Below are positions 16,849 to 25,018 of a DNA stretch of 64,000 nt, in pieces. The notes below the pieces were generated by a model. The model was not told the origin of the DNA. It saw only the letters and a program-made list of their open reading frames with translations, and ran no database searches. Origin of the DNA: Byssovorax sp. Lineage in GTDB: Bacteria > Myxococcota_A > Polyangia > Polyangiales > Polyangiaceae. The stretch lies in contig JANYGI010000131.1 in NCBI GenBank assembly GCA_025362495.1, positions 1 through 64,000 on the forward strand, given 5' to 3'. The translations under genes were made by a program, and so were the position numbers. Within the stretch, counting starts at the first letter, position 1. Every line of letters starts with the position of its first letter.

Positions 16849-17532
16849 ATGCCCTTGGGACGCCACGAGAAGAATCTGGGTGCCGTTGCCGCCGCCGTCG
16901 CCTTTGCGATCGCTCTGGCGGGCAGTCCGACCGACGCGCGAGCCGATGGGCCCGTCACCGCGACCGGCAAAGGCACCGTGGGCGGCGCGCTGCTCGGCGG
17001 CGAGGTCGTGTGCATCACGATGGGCGCCGTCGGCGTCGAGCGCGGCTGGCCGTACTTCGTCTTCGGCGGCCTCGGCGCCGTCGGCGGCGGCATCGGCGGC
17101 TTCTTCGTCGAGAAGGCCAGCTCGCCGGAGCCCTCGCTTTACATGCTCGCCGGCGGCATGGCGCTGATCATCCCGACGCTCGTCGTCTCGCTCAACGCCA
17201 CGGCGTACAAGCCGCCGGACACCGACCAGATCGAGAAGGAGCCGGCCAACAACAAGCCGATCCTCGACGCCCCCGCTCCCGGCGCGCCCGCCGGCGCTCC
17301 GGCCAACACGTTGCCGACCACAGGGCGCGCCGCGGGGAAGCGCGCGCACGTCGCGTCGCGGGCCGTGATGCCGCACATCCCGCTCTCGGTCCTCGACGTC
17401 TACAAGGGCCACCTCGGCCTCGGCATCCCCGCGCTCGAGCTTCGCCCCCTCTACTCGTCGGCCGAGCTCTGGAAGTACGGCGTGAGCCAGGGCAGCGAGG
17501 TGCGCCTCCCGCTCTTCCAGGCCATGTTCTGA
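16849..17532 (+). CDS. Secreted or membrane protein of unknown function
   Basis: The 227-residue product starts at ATG 16849 with GGGGAAA before it. It has a signal peptide ending near ARAD, then glycine-rich hydrophobic stretches (GTVGGALLGGEVVCITMGAVG, VFGGLGAVGGGIGGFFVEK) and a further hydrophobic segment MLAGGMALIIPTLVVSL. A Pro/Ala linker follows, then a C-terminal region ending HLGLGIPALELRPLYSSAELW. The glycine-rich hairpins look like membrane-spanning or glycine-zipper elements. The next gene, 88 bases downstream, encodes a beta-barrel-type protein, and the two may be partners. I do not recognise the family. Confidence 0.65.
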   Translation: MPLGRHEKNLGAVAAAVAFAIALAGSPTDARADGPVTATGKGTVGGALLGGEVVCITMGAVGVERGWPYFVFGGLGAVGGGIGGFFVEKASSPEPSLYMLAGGMALIIPTLVVSLNATAYKPPDTDQIEKEPANNKPILDAPAPGAPAGAPANTLPTTGRAAGKRAHVASRAVMPHIPLSVLDVYKGHLGLGIPALELRPLYSSAELWKYGVSQGSEVRLPLFQAMF

Positions 17533-17620
17533 TCTCGCGAGGCCGCCGCGCCCGGACGCTCCGGGCCGCGGCCGTGATGACCACGCGGCATCGCATTCTC
17601 GGCCCTCGCGGGGAGTCAAC

Positions 17621-18667
17621 TTGAAGCGTTCGACCTCGCTCTCGATCGCCGCAATCGCTGCGATTCTAGGCTTTTCTTCGTTCGCTGCGGCCCAGTACCC
17701 GCCCCCGGTGTTCCCGCAACAGCCGGGCTACGGCCCGCCGCCGACGTACCCGCAGCAGCCTGCGTACCCGCAGCAGCCCGCGTACCCGCAGCAGCCCGGC
17801 TTCGGCATCCCGCCGGCGTTTGGATTTCCCATCCCCGGCTTCGGTTACGGGGCTCCGGCACCGGCGTACAGCCCGCCTCCGATGGCAGGGCCGCCGCCGG
17901 CGCCCACGTTCCGATCCGAGGCGATGCAGAGCCGCGTCGCGCTCCAGTTCGACTGGTTCAACTCGGCGCCGAGCGGCTCGCTGGCGACCAACGTCATGAC
18001 GTGGGATCTCGTCGCGCAGATCGGCCTGACCGACAACATCTTCCTCGATGCCGACGTCCCCTGGTCGTACACGGCCGTCGCCGACCACGACTTCAAGAAG
18101 CCGGTCTTCGGCCTGCCGATCGTCGGCGCGCATTTCGCGGCGCGCTTCGCGCCCTCCGCGGCCTTCTTCTTCGGCGTGGGCCTCGGCATTCCGGTGCAGG
18201 GGACGATGAACGCAGAGGGGCAGACCGCCGCCACGCTCGCGAGCTCGATTCGCGGCTACCAGGAGCTCTACCGCTTCTATCCGAACCAGCTCCCGCTCCG
18301 CTTTCGCGGTGGGATCGAGCTCGAATCGAAGCCTTTTTTTCTCCAGCTCGATCTCGCGCCGTCGTTCCTGATCTCGATCGATCACAACCAGACGACGATC
18401 GTCACGCTCGATCAGAGCACCAGCGTCGGCGTGCGCTCGAGCTTCGGTCTGCTCGCCGGGCTGCGCTTGCAGGAGAGCTTCTTCCTCACGCGCGCCAACG
18501 ACCACGTGCAGACGGCGATCGAGCCCTTCATCGGCTACGAGAGCCCCGGGAAATCTGGCCTCGTCGCGCGTTACGGGCTGCTCATGCCGCTCGACAGCGT
18601 CGAGGGGTTCGCGTTCGACAAGACCAAGCTCCTCACGAACCGCTTCACCATCGGTGCCAGGTTCTGA
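17621..18667 (+). CDS. Outer-membrane barrel-type protein with proline-rich repeats
   Basis: The 348-residue product starts with TTG at 17621 (GGGAG five bases upstream) and has a signal peptide ending AAAQ. Residues about 25-90 are low-complexity and carry three tandem YPQQPA/G units plus Gly/Pro/Tyr-rich sequence. The rest alternates polar and hydrophobic residues in amphipathic strands (VALQFDWFNS, LVAQIGLTDNIFLDADVPWS, FFLQLDLAPSFLISI) and ends with phenylalanine (NRFTIGARF), the usual sign of an outer-membrane barrel. It is followed after 2 bases by the gene at 18670. Confidence 0.7.
   Translation: MKRSTSLSIAAIAAILGFSSFAAAQYPPPVFPQQPGYGPPPTYPQQPAYPQQPAYPQQPGFGIPPAFGFPIPGFGYGAPAPAYSPPPMAGPPPAPTFRSEAMQSRVALQFDWFNSAPSGSLATNVMTWDLVAQIGLTDNIFLDADVPWSYTAVADHDFKKPVFGLPIVGAHFAARFAPSAAFFFGVGLGIPVQGTMNAEGQTAATLASSIRGYQELYRFYPNQLPLRFRGGIELESKPFFLQLDLAPSFLISIDHNQTTIVTLDQSTSVGVRSSFGLLAGLRLQESFFLTRANDHVQTAIEPFIGYESPGKSGLVARYGLLMPLDSVEGFAFDKTKLLTNRFTIGARF
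17747..17800 (+). repeat. Three tandem 18-bp units encoding YPQQPA/G
   Basis: Three near-identical 18-base units beginning TACCCGCAGCAGCC lie within the barrel-protein gene and encode a proline/glutamine linker. Differences are confined to one or two bases per unit. Confidence 0.85.
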
Positions 18668-18669
18668 GC

Positions 18670-18972
18670 ATGGACGCTGACGCGCGCGCGCTGCTCGATC
18701 GGATCCTCGCCCTCGTCGCGACGATGGAAGAGCAGCAGAAGACCAAGGTGATCGACCTCGCCCGCCGCCTCAAGCCCGGGCTCACGGCCGAGGACATCCG
18801 CAACCCGCACGACTTCCCCGACCTCGACGATCCCGACTGGCACTTCGTCGACGGACAATTGACAGGGATCCAGTCGGTTGGGTTTGCGATCCGGAGCATG
18901 TCGAGGGACCTTCTTCTCGATGGCGGCCAAGCGCGCGACGAAGACGGCGAAGAAGACCCCGAAGGCGCCTGA
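18670..18972 (+). CDS. Small conserved-looking protein of unknown function
   Basis: The 100-residue protein begins 2 bases after the preceding stop. The first half is a charged helix (ARALLDRILALVATMEEQQ, then KVIDLARRLKPGLTAEDI), and the second holds NPHDFPDLDDPDWHFVDGQL, an acidic, aromatic block that looks conserved. The protein is cytoplasmic with no signal or TM segment. Its 3' end overlaps the start of the Smr gene by 53 bases in another frame, so one of the two starts could be misplaced. I do not recognise the family. Confidence 0.6.
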   Translation: MDADARALLDRILALVATMEEQQKTKVIDLARRLKPGLTAEDIRNPHDFPDLDDPDWHFVDGQLTGIQSVGFAIRSMSRDLLLDGGQARDEDGEEDPEGA

Positions 18973-19687
18973 GCCCTTCTTTCGCCCGTTCGCGCGCCTC
19001 GCCGCCGGCGAGACGAAGAAGAACAAATCCGCGCCGGCCGCCGCGCCGACGAGCCCGAAGCCCGCCGCGAAGCAGACGAGCAAGAGCGTGCCCGCGCCGC
19101 GCGTCGACGTCGCGATCGCGGACGACGTCGAGGCGCCGCTCATTGATCCGCGCACCTTCGCGATCTACATGTCCGGCGTGCGCGCGCTGCCGGGGCGCGC
19201 CTCGCGGATCCCGCTCACCGCGAGCCAGCTCGAGCGCGCGCCGGCCTCGGCGGCGCCTCTGCCCGATCTCGATCACGGCGCCCGCGCCCGGCTGCGATCG
19301 CTGATCACCGAGGGCGTCCGCTTCGAGACCACCGACGACGGCGAGCGCATCGAGGGGCGACGCGTCGACGTCGATCCGCGCGAGCTGCGGCGCCTCCGCC
19401 GCACGCAGTACGCGATCGACGGCAAGCTCGATCTGCACGGTCACGGCGTCGACGACGCGCGGCGCGCGCTCGAGACCTTCGTGAAAAAACACGCCGAGCT
19501 CGGCGACAAAGTCGTGGCCATCGTCCACGGCAAAGGCACGCACTCACCGCGTCAAAATGGCGTCTTGCGTGGCGAAATCGGCGCGTGGTTGAGTCAGGGT
19601 CGCGCAGCGCGTCATGTGCTCGCGTTCGCCACGCCGCCTGAAGACGAAGGGGGCACCGGCGCGGTGCTCGTGCTCTTGGCACGGTGA
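18920..19687 (+). CDS. Smr-domain protein
   Basis: The 255-residue product has a lysine/alanine-rich basic N-terminus (to about residue 55), an intermediate region, and a C-terminal Smr domain. The Smr hallmarks are LDLHGHGVDDARRALETF, VVAIVHGKGTHS and VLAFATPPEDEGGTGAVLVL. Smr domains bind and cleave nucleic acid and occur in MutS2 and in stand-alone proteins; the stand-alone SmrA/B type acts on ribosomes or DNA. The exact substrate is not evident here. The ATG at 18920 lies within the 3' end of the previous gene, and a GTG upstream at 18878 is also in frame. Confidence 0.82.
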   Translation: MAAKRATKTAKKTPKAPEPFFRPFARLAAGETKKNKSAPAAAPTSPKPAAKQTSKSVPAPRVDVAIADDVEAPLIDPRTFAIYMSGVRALPGRASRIPLTASQLERAPASAAPLPDLDHGARARLRSLITEGVRFETTDDGERIEGRRVDVDPRELRRLRRTQYAIDGKLDLHGHGVDDARRALETFVKKHAELGDKVVAIVHGKGTHSPRQNGVLRGEIGAWLSQGRAARHVLAFATPPEDEGGTGAVLVLLAR

Positions 19688-19751
19688 GCGGGACGCGGTA
19701 TCTCGGCGTCCGCGTGTCCGCATCCTGCACGCGCCGCGAAGGAGTCCCGAG

Positions 19752-20672
19752 ATGGTCGACAAAGTGAAGAGGATCTGGCTCGAAGGTGAGTTCATCGACT
19801 GGGACGACGCGAAGGTCCACATCCTCACGCACACGATGCACTACGGCGTGGGCGCCTTCGAGGGCATCCGCGCGTACAAGCGCGTCGACGGATCGACCAC
19901 GATTTTCCGGCTCGCCGAGCACATCGGTCGCCTCTACGACTCGTGCAAGCTGGTGATGATCGAGCCGCGCTTCACCCCCGCGCAGATCTCGCAGGCGTGC
20001 GTCGAGCTGCTCCGCGAAAACAAGATGGACGAGGCGTACCTCCGCCCGCTCATCTACGTGGGCGACGGCGCGATGGGCATCTACGCGCCCGACAACCCGA
20101 TCCGCTCGACCGTCGTCGCCTGGAAGTGGGGCGCGTACCTCGGCGCGAGCGCTGTCGATCTCGGCATCCGCGTCAAGATCTCCTCGTGGGCACGGCACCA
20201 CATCCACGTGAGCCTCGCCAAGGCGAAGATGATGGGGCAATACACGAACTCGGTCCTTGCGAAGCGCGAGGCCAAGCTCGGCGGGTACGATGAAGCGCTG
20301 ATGATGGATACCAACGGGTACGTCAGCGAAGGGTCGGGGGAGAATTTCTTCATCGTCAAGAAGGGGAAGCTCATCACTCCTCCTCTGTCCGCTTCCATCC
20401 TGGAAGGGGTCACTCGGGATACGATCTTGACTCTGGCGCGGGAAGAGGGGATCCCCGTGGCGGAGGAGATGCTGACGCGGGATCAGGTTTACCTGGCGGA
20501 TGAGGCGTTCTTCACCGGGACTGCCGCCGAGGTGACTCCGATCCGGGAGATTGATAATCGCAAGATTGGTGAGGGTGGGGTCGGGCCGGTGACGAAGCGG
20601 CTGCAGACTCGGTTTTTTGATGTTGTGAAGGGTGGGGATTCTTCTCATCCTGAGTGGCTCACGCGCGTTTAG
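19752..20672 (+). CDS. ilvE: Branched-chain amino acid aminotransferase
   Basis: The 306-residue class IV PLP aminotransferase is complete. Motifs are HTMHYGVGAFEGIRAY at 27-42, the lysine of LAKAKMMGQYTNS (K159) expected to bind PLP, YDEALMMDTNGYVSEGSGEN, and FFTGTAAEVTPIREID near the C-terminus. It catalyses the last step of Ile, Leu and Val synthesis with 2-oxoglutarate/glutamate in the cytoplasm. ATG 19752 begins the conserved N-terminus. The codon use changes sharply after about 20280: GGC/GAC/CGC give way to GGG/GAT/CGG/ACT, yet the protein stays well conserved across the change. Confidence 0.95.
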   Translation: MVDKVKRIWLEGEFIDWDDAKVHILTHTMHYGVGAFEGIRAYKRVDGSTTIFRLAEHIGRLYDSCKLVMIEPRFTPAQISQACVELLRENKMDEAYLRPLIYVGDGAMGIYAPDNPIRSTVVAWKWGAYLGASAVDLGIRVKISSWARHHIHVSLAKAKMMGQYTNSVLAKREAKLGGYDEALMMDTNGYVSEGSGENFFIVKKGKLITPPLSASILEGVTRDTILTLAREEGIPVAEEMLTRDQVYLADEAFFTGTAAEVTPIREIDNRKIGEGGVGPVTKRLQTRFFDVVKGGDSSHPEWLTRV

Positions 20673-20788
20673 TTGCTCGATTTTGCGGGGGGCCGCGGGC
20701 CTTTCGGGATTTCGCGGGAGCGCGGGCCTTTGGAGAGTTGATTTGAAACTGCCGGTTCGGGGCGTTTTCGACCCCACCTCCCCCACCC

Positions 20789-20861
20789 CTCCTACCCCTG
20801 GTCTCCAGAGGTAGGAGGAGCTTCTCCTCACGCCCCACCCCCTCTCGTCGAGGAGAGGGGG
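20789..20861. terminator. Stacked hairpins downstream of ilvE
   Basis: CCTACCCCTGG at 20791-20801 pairs with 20805-20815 with one mismatch around a 3-base loop. A short GAGGAG/CTCCTC pair follows. CCCCCTCTC at 20838-20846 then pairs with GAGAGGGGG at 20853-20861 around a 6-base loop. The group separates ilvE from the lipoprotein gene and may act as terminator or RNA-stability structure. Confidence 0.5.
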
Positions 20862-20910
20862 CTTGACGACCTACCTTCCGGCCCCCTCCTTCCACGAGGG
20901 GGAGTGCCTC

Positions 20911-21615
20911 ATGGTTGTGAATGATCTGGGTCGGCGGATGGTGACTATGGGGCGAGTGGGAATTGGGATCTGCTGGATCCTTGCGCTCGGGATTCTGGGG
21001 TGTGAGACCACTCCCGTGGTTGCGCCTGTGGTGCCCTTGAAGCCTGTGGCGGTGGTGGAGCCGGTGAAGGGGTTGGGGGATGGGGTGGTCGGAGAGTTTG
21101 TTTCTTTGCGGTTCGGGTTGAAGCTGCCTTTGCCTGATGGGAAGGCGTGGAAGATTGATGATCATGATGGGGGGTGGCTCGTCGCGAAGCATGCGGGGAG
21201 CGCTTCGGAGCTCGTCGTACGGGGGTGGCGGGAAGAAGCGGTGATGAACCGGGGGCGGTGCGAGGAGCGGGCGCGGTTCTGGCGGAAGATCCCCGAGCGG
21301 GAGAGCGCTGATATCGTAGAGAAGCATGCTGTCGACGTGCCCGGGGGGTTCGATACCGTGGTCGAGGTCGGGGTGATTGCGCCGGCCCTCGCCGGGAAGA
21401 AGGCCAGGGCGGGGGACGAACTGCGGGGGATCGCCATGGCCTTCGGGGGGAAGGGGAGGCGGTGTTTTGCCTGGATTTACACCACCAGCGCCGGTGGGCC
21501 CGGGGCTGAGGCGGTGCTGGGGGAGCGCCTGGCGACCATGGTGCAAGGATCGCTGTCCGCGACGACGACCGTGAACGAGCTCGATCCGCAGATCGATCGG
21601 GCGCCCACGCCCTGA
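20911..21615 (+). CDS. Lipoprotein of unknown function with atypical codon use
   Basis: The 234-residue product has a long signal peptide ending in lipobox ILGC (Cys31), a Val/Pro linker, and a domain from about residue 60: FVSLRFGLKLPLPDGKAWKI, then GWLVAKHAGSASELVVRGW. Two cysteines (RGRCEERARFW and RRCFAWIYTT) could form a disulfide. The ATG has GGGGGAG before it. The gene uses GGG, GTG, TTG and GAT far more than its neighbours, continuing the shift that begins inside ilvE and fading toward the 3' end. I do not recognise the family. Confidence 0.65.
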   Translation: MVVNDLGRRMVTMGRVGIGICWILALGILGCETTPVVAPVVPLKPVAVVEPVKGLGDGVVGEFVSLRFGLKLPLPDGKAWKIDDHDGGWLVAKHAGSASELVVRGWREEAVMNRGRCEERARFWRKIPERESADIVEKHAVDVPGGFDTVVEVGVIAPALAGKKARAGDELRGIAMAFGGKGRRCFAWIYTTSAGGPGAEAVLGERLATMVQGSLSATTTVNELDPQIDRAPTP

Positions 21616-21644
21616 GCCTCGCGCGACGGCAGCGCGCGCGACCT

Positions 21645-22229
21645 TCACTCGATCGTTCGCTCCCACGTGTCGTCGGAGTCGGCGGTCGCCGGCGAGACCG
21701 GCGCGCTCAGGAACGGGAGAGTTTGCTGGTCGATCCCCTTCCGCGCGCGCTTGCGGGTCGCGCGGGGCGGCGCTGTCACCGGCGCTTCCCCGGCGCGCTC
21801 GGCGCAGTGCGGACACGGTACCTCGGCGCTGCTCTCGCTGGCTGCCGCGGCCGGGGCCTCGACTGGCTTCTTCGTCGTCAGGTCGGCGCGATCGCGCGAG
21901 AGCTCGGACGTCACCAGCGCTCGCAGCGCGCGCGAGGCCGCCCGGTGCTCGGCGGCCGCCCGCTGCAGACGCGCCACCATCTCGCTCGCGGCGCGCGACG
22001 GCGCGTGGAGGCGGGCCACCTCGGCGTGATCGCAGCCGTCGTGGCGCGAGCCGTCGCCCCCGCACGCGAGGCAAATCGGCTCGTTTGCCCGGGATTTTTC
22101 GTCGTTCTCGGCGACGTCCACGCCCTCGCGGATCTCGATCACCACGGCGTCGTCCGACGGAAACGCGTCGGCCATCTCGTCACGGGCCAGGGCTTCGGCA
22201 GCGGAGAGCTTGCGGGATCGAGCGGACAT
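21645..22229 (-). CDS. Small cysteine-motif protein of unknown function
   Basis: The 194-residue product is hydrophilic. It carries two possible metal-binding clusters: CLACGGDGSRHDGCDHAE at about 53-70 and CPHCAERAG near 138. Between them lies a helical Ala/Arg-rich stretch (EMVARLQRAAAEHRAASRAL). The C-terminal tail is basic then acidic. It is not a known zinc-finger family that I can name. It is convergent with the preceding lipoprotein gene and divergent from the chaperone cluster. Confidence 0.55.
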   Translation of the reverse strand: MSARSRKLSAAEALARDEMADAFPSDDAVVIEIREGVDVAENDEKSRANEPICLACGGDGSRHDGCDHAEVARLHAPSRAASEMVARLQRAAAEHRAASRALRALVTSELSRDRADLTTKKPVEAPAAAASESSAEVPCPHCAERAGEAPVTAPPRATRKRARKGIDQQTLPFLSAPVSPATADSDDTWERTIE

Positions 22230-22333
22230 TCCACGGAGCTAGCGCATGACTGCGCAAATGTACAGCCCGTGAGCGATCGCTCGCCTCCTGTGGGAAACGA
22301 GCCCCCCGCCGCGGGACGGGTTACCATCGCCAC

Positions 22334-22951
22334 GTGTCCGAGCCAGATCCCACCCTCCCGTTCTCGACGCGCCTCTGGTTTGCCTGGGTTTGCTTCTTTC
22401 GCGTCCTCTTCGACGCGACGTTCGCCGCGCGCGCCTTCGCCGCTCGCACGGCGCCGGAGCTGCTCGCCGGCCCTGCCTCTGCGCCGCCGACCTCGACGCC
22501 GCTCCTCGAGAGCGACGCTCCGAAATCGATCCGCTCGGTCTCGAAGGCCAGCGACAAGGTGCCCACGCCGCCGCCCGCCGATCCGGCGCTCCAGCTCCTC
22601 GCCTTGCTCCAGCGCGACGGGCGCTTCATCGACTTCCTCGAGCAGGAGATCGGGACCTTCCCCGACGTCGAGATCGGCGCCGTCGCCCGCGTCGTCCACG
22701 AGGGGTGTCGCAAGGCGCTCCACGCCCACGCGACGATCAAGCCCATTCGCAGCGAGGAAGAGGGCGCGACTGTCACTCTTCCCGAGGGCTACAGCCCCTC
22801 TCTCGTCAAGCTCAGCGGCAAGGTCCAGGGCGCGGCGCCGTACAAGGGTATCCTCCGCCACCGCGGGTGGCGCGCCACCGAGCTCGTGTTGCCGGTGCCG
22901 GTCAAGGGCCATGACAGCACCGTGATCGCCGCCGCGGAGGTGGAGCTGTGA
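22334..22951 (+). CDS. DUF2760-domain protein, first gene of Hsp70 cluster
   Basis: The 205-residue protein has a hydrophobic N-terminal helix (LWFAWVCFFRVLFDATFAARAF), a Pro/Ser linker, and a C-terminal domain from about residue 83: ALQLLALLQRDGRFIDFLEQ, VARVVHEGCRKAL and LRHRGWRATELVLP. This pattern is DUF2760, a family found next to Hsp70-like genes in Gammaproteobacteria and others. The DUF2760 gene overlaps the first Hsp70 gene by 4 bases (GTGA), indicating coupled translation. The GTG start at 22334 follows TACCAT by 6 bases. The function is unknown, but it is very probably a partner of the Hsp70s. Confidence 0.8.
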   Translation: MSEPDPTLPFSTRLWFAWVCFFRVLFDATFAARAFAARTAPELLAGPASAPPTSTPLLESDAPKSIRSVSKASDKVPTPPPADPALQLLALLQRDGRFIDFLEQEIGTFPDVEIGAVARVVHEGCRKALHAHATIKPIRSEEEGATVTLPEGYSPSLVKLSGKVQGAAPYKGILRHRGWRATELVLPVPVKGHDSTVIAAAEVEL

Positions 22952-24813
22952 GCGCTCGTTACGTCGTCGGGATCGATCTCGGCACCACCCACTCTGCCCT
23001 GGCCTACGCGCCGATCGAAGAGGGCGAATCGACGGCCGCGGTCGAGGTCCTCAGCGCGCCTCAGCTCGTCGCGCAAGGCACCCTCGAAGCGCGGTCGCTG
23101 CTGCCCTCGTTCCTCTACCTCGCCCACGCGAGCGAGGGCCCGCAGGCGCTGCCCTGGGACGCCGAGCGCACCTTCGTCGTCGGCGAGTACGCCCGCTCCC
23201 GCGGCGTCGACGCGCCCGCCCGCCTCGTCTCCAGCGCCAAGAGCTGGCTCAGCCATTCAGGCGTGGATCGACGCGGAGCGATACTGCCCCTCGGCGCCCC
23301 GGAAGACGTCGAGAAGATCTCCCCCGTCGAGGCCTCCTGGCGCCTGCTCGAGCACCTCGCCGAGGCCTGGGATGCGCGCTTTGCCGCGGCCGATCCCGCG
23401 CTCGCCCTCGCCCATCAAGAGGTCATCCTCACCGTCCCTGCCTCGTTCGACGCCGCCGCGCGCGATCTCACCGTCGAGGCCGCGACCGCCGCCGGGATCG
23501 AGAACCTCACCCTCCTCGAAGAGCCCCAGGCCGCCCTCTATGCGTGGACGCTCGCGCGCGGCGATCGCTGGCGCAAGGAGGTCAAGGTCGGCGATGTCCT
23601 CCTCGTCATCGACGTCGGCGGCGGCACCACCGACTTCTCCGCCATCGCGGCTCTGGAGCAGGACGGAGCCCTCGAGCTGGTCCGCGTCGCCGTCGGCGAT
23701 CACATCCTCCTCGGCGGCGACAACATGGATCTCGCGCTGGCCCACGTCGTGCGCCAAAAGCTCGTCGCCGAGGGCAAGGAGATCGATCGCTGGCAGATGA
23801 GCGCGCTCACCCACGCTTGCCGCGCCGCCAAGGAGAGCCTCTTGAACGACGCCTCGCTCGCGTCGGCGCCGATCGTCGTCGCCGGCCGCGGATCGAAGCT
23901 CTTCGGCGGCGGTCTGCGCTCGGAGCTCACCCGTGAAGAGGTGAATGCCACGCTCGTCGACGGCTTCTTCCCAGAGGTGCCCGCGTCGGCGCGGCCGTCG
24001 GTGCGGGCCCGCGTCGGCCTCACCCAGCTCGGCCTCCCGTACGCGGCTGACGCGGCGATCACGCGTCATCTCGCCTCGTTCCTGGCTCGCCAGGTCGGCG
24101 CGGTGGAGAAGATCCCCGGGTTCACCAGGCCCGCGCGTCAGGGCGACGCCGGCGATCGCGCCCCGAAGCTGCTCCACCCGACAGCGGTGCTCTTCAACGG
24201 AGGGGTGATGAAGGGCTCGGCCCTGGCCGCGCGCCTGATTGCCACTCTCAATGCCTGGCTCGAGGCCGATGGCGCCCCGCCGGCGCGGGTCCTCGCGGGC
24301 GCCGATCTCGATCTCGCCGTGGCCCGCGGCGCGGCCTCGTACGGCCTCGCTCGACACGGTCGTGGCCTGCGGATCCGCGGCGGAACGGCCCGCGCCTACT
24401 ACGTCGGTATCGAGTCCTCGGTGCCCGCGGTCCCCGGCGTCGAGCCCCCGATAACGGCCCTCTGCCTCGCCCCCTTCGGCATGGAAGAGGGGACCGAGGC
24501 CAGGCTCCCTCCGCACGAGCTCGGCCTCGTCGTGGGCGAGCCGGTCCGATTCCGCTTCTTCGGCTCCTCGGTCCGCCGCGAGGACCAGGCCGGGACCGAG
24601 CTCGACGCCTGGAAAGACGGTGAGCTGTCCGAGCTCTCGCCGATCGAGATCACCTTGCCCGCCGAGGGGCGGCGCGAGGGCGACGTCGTCCCCGTCAAGC
24701 TCCACGCCGCGGTCACCGAGATTGGCACTCTCCTGCTGGAGGCCGTCCCCGTGGCCCCGCTGAAGCCCGACGAGCGCTGGAAGATCGAGCTCGGCGTCCG
24801 CTCCGACAGCTGA
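22948..24813 (+). CDS. Divergent Hsp70-family chaperone 1
   Basis: The 621-residue protein begins VVGIDLGTTHS, the Hsp70 phosphate-1 motif (His where DnaK has Asn). Further ATPase motifs are VILTVPASFDAAARDLT, LLEEPQAALYAW, VIDVGGGTTDFS (phosphate 2) and LLGGDNMDLALA. The ATPase part runs to about residue 480. The C-terminal part is a beta-rich region of about 140 residues, shorter than DnaK's substrate-binding domain plus lid, and no helical lid is visible. It is translationally coupled to the DUF2760 gene upstream. Such short Hsp70s act with dedicated partners rather than as general chaperones; this is inference. Confidence 0.85.
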   Translation: MSARYVVGIDLGTTHSALAYAPIEEGESTAAVEVLSAPQLVAQGTLEARSLLPSFLYLAHASEGPQALPWDAERTFVVGEYARSRGVDAPARLVSSAKSWLSHSGVDRRGAILPLGAPEDVEKISPVEASWRLLEHLAEAWDARFAAADPALALAHQEVILTVPASFDAAARDLTVEAATAAGIENLTLLEEPQAALYAWTLARGDRWRKEVKVGDVLLVIDVGGGTTDFSAIAALEQDGALELVRVAVGDHILLGGDNMDLALAHVVRQKLVAEGKEIDRWQMSALTHACRAAKESLLNDASLASAPIVVAGRGSKLFGGGLRSELTREEVNATLVDGFFPEVPASARPSVRARVGLTQLGLPYAADAAITRHLASFLARQVGAVEKIPGFTRPARQGDAGDRAPKLLHPTAVLFNGGVMKGSALAARLIATLNAWLEADGAPPARVLAGADLDLAVARGAASYGLARHGRGLRIRGGTARAYYVGIESSVPAVPGVEPPITALCLAPFGMEEGTEARLPPHELGLVVGEPVRFRFFGSSVRREDQAGTELDAWKDGELSELSPIEITLPAEGRREGDVVPVKLHAAVTEIGTLLLEAVPVAPLKPDERWKIELGVRSDS

Positions 24814-24854
24814 ATCACAGAGCGTGATCGTCGAACAACTCGTCGCTCCGTTCA

Positions 24855-24915
24855 GCCCGTTCCCGTTCCCGTTCCCGTTCCCGGATCGGGCCGCGGGAAC
24901 GGGAACGGGAACGGG
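24855..24915. repeat. Hexamer-repeat hairpin between chaperone genes
   Basis: Four copies of GTTCCC (in CCCGTTCCC...) at about 24856-24883 are followed, after a short spacer, by the complementary GGGAAC hexamers at about 24894-24915. The two arms could form a stem of about 22 base pairs. It lies in the 205-base gap between the first Hsp70 gene and the LuxR-type regulator gene. Confidence 0.7.
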
Positions 24916-25018
24916 TCGGACCCGGAGACATCCTGTTGTTCGAGAATCGTGAACGGTGATGTAGGCCCACCTCACCGCTCTCCGGGGCGGCACCGTCCTT
25001 GCGATTGCTCGGAGCACC

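Noticed and set aside
24855-24915. Intrinsic terminator call for the hexamer hairpin
   Set aside because: The stem is long but there is no T tract and the repeat nature is the clearer feature, so it is listed as a repeat.
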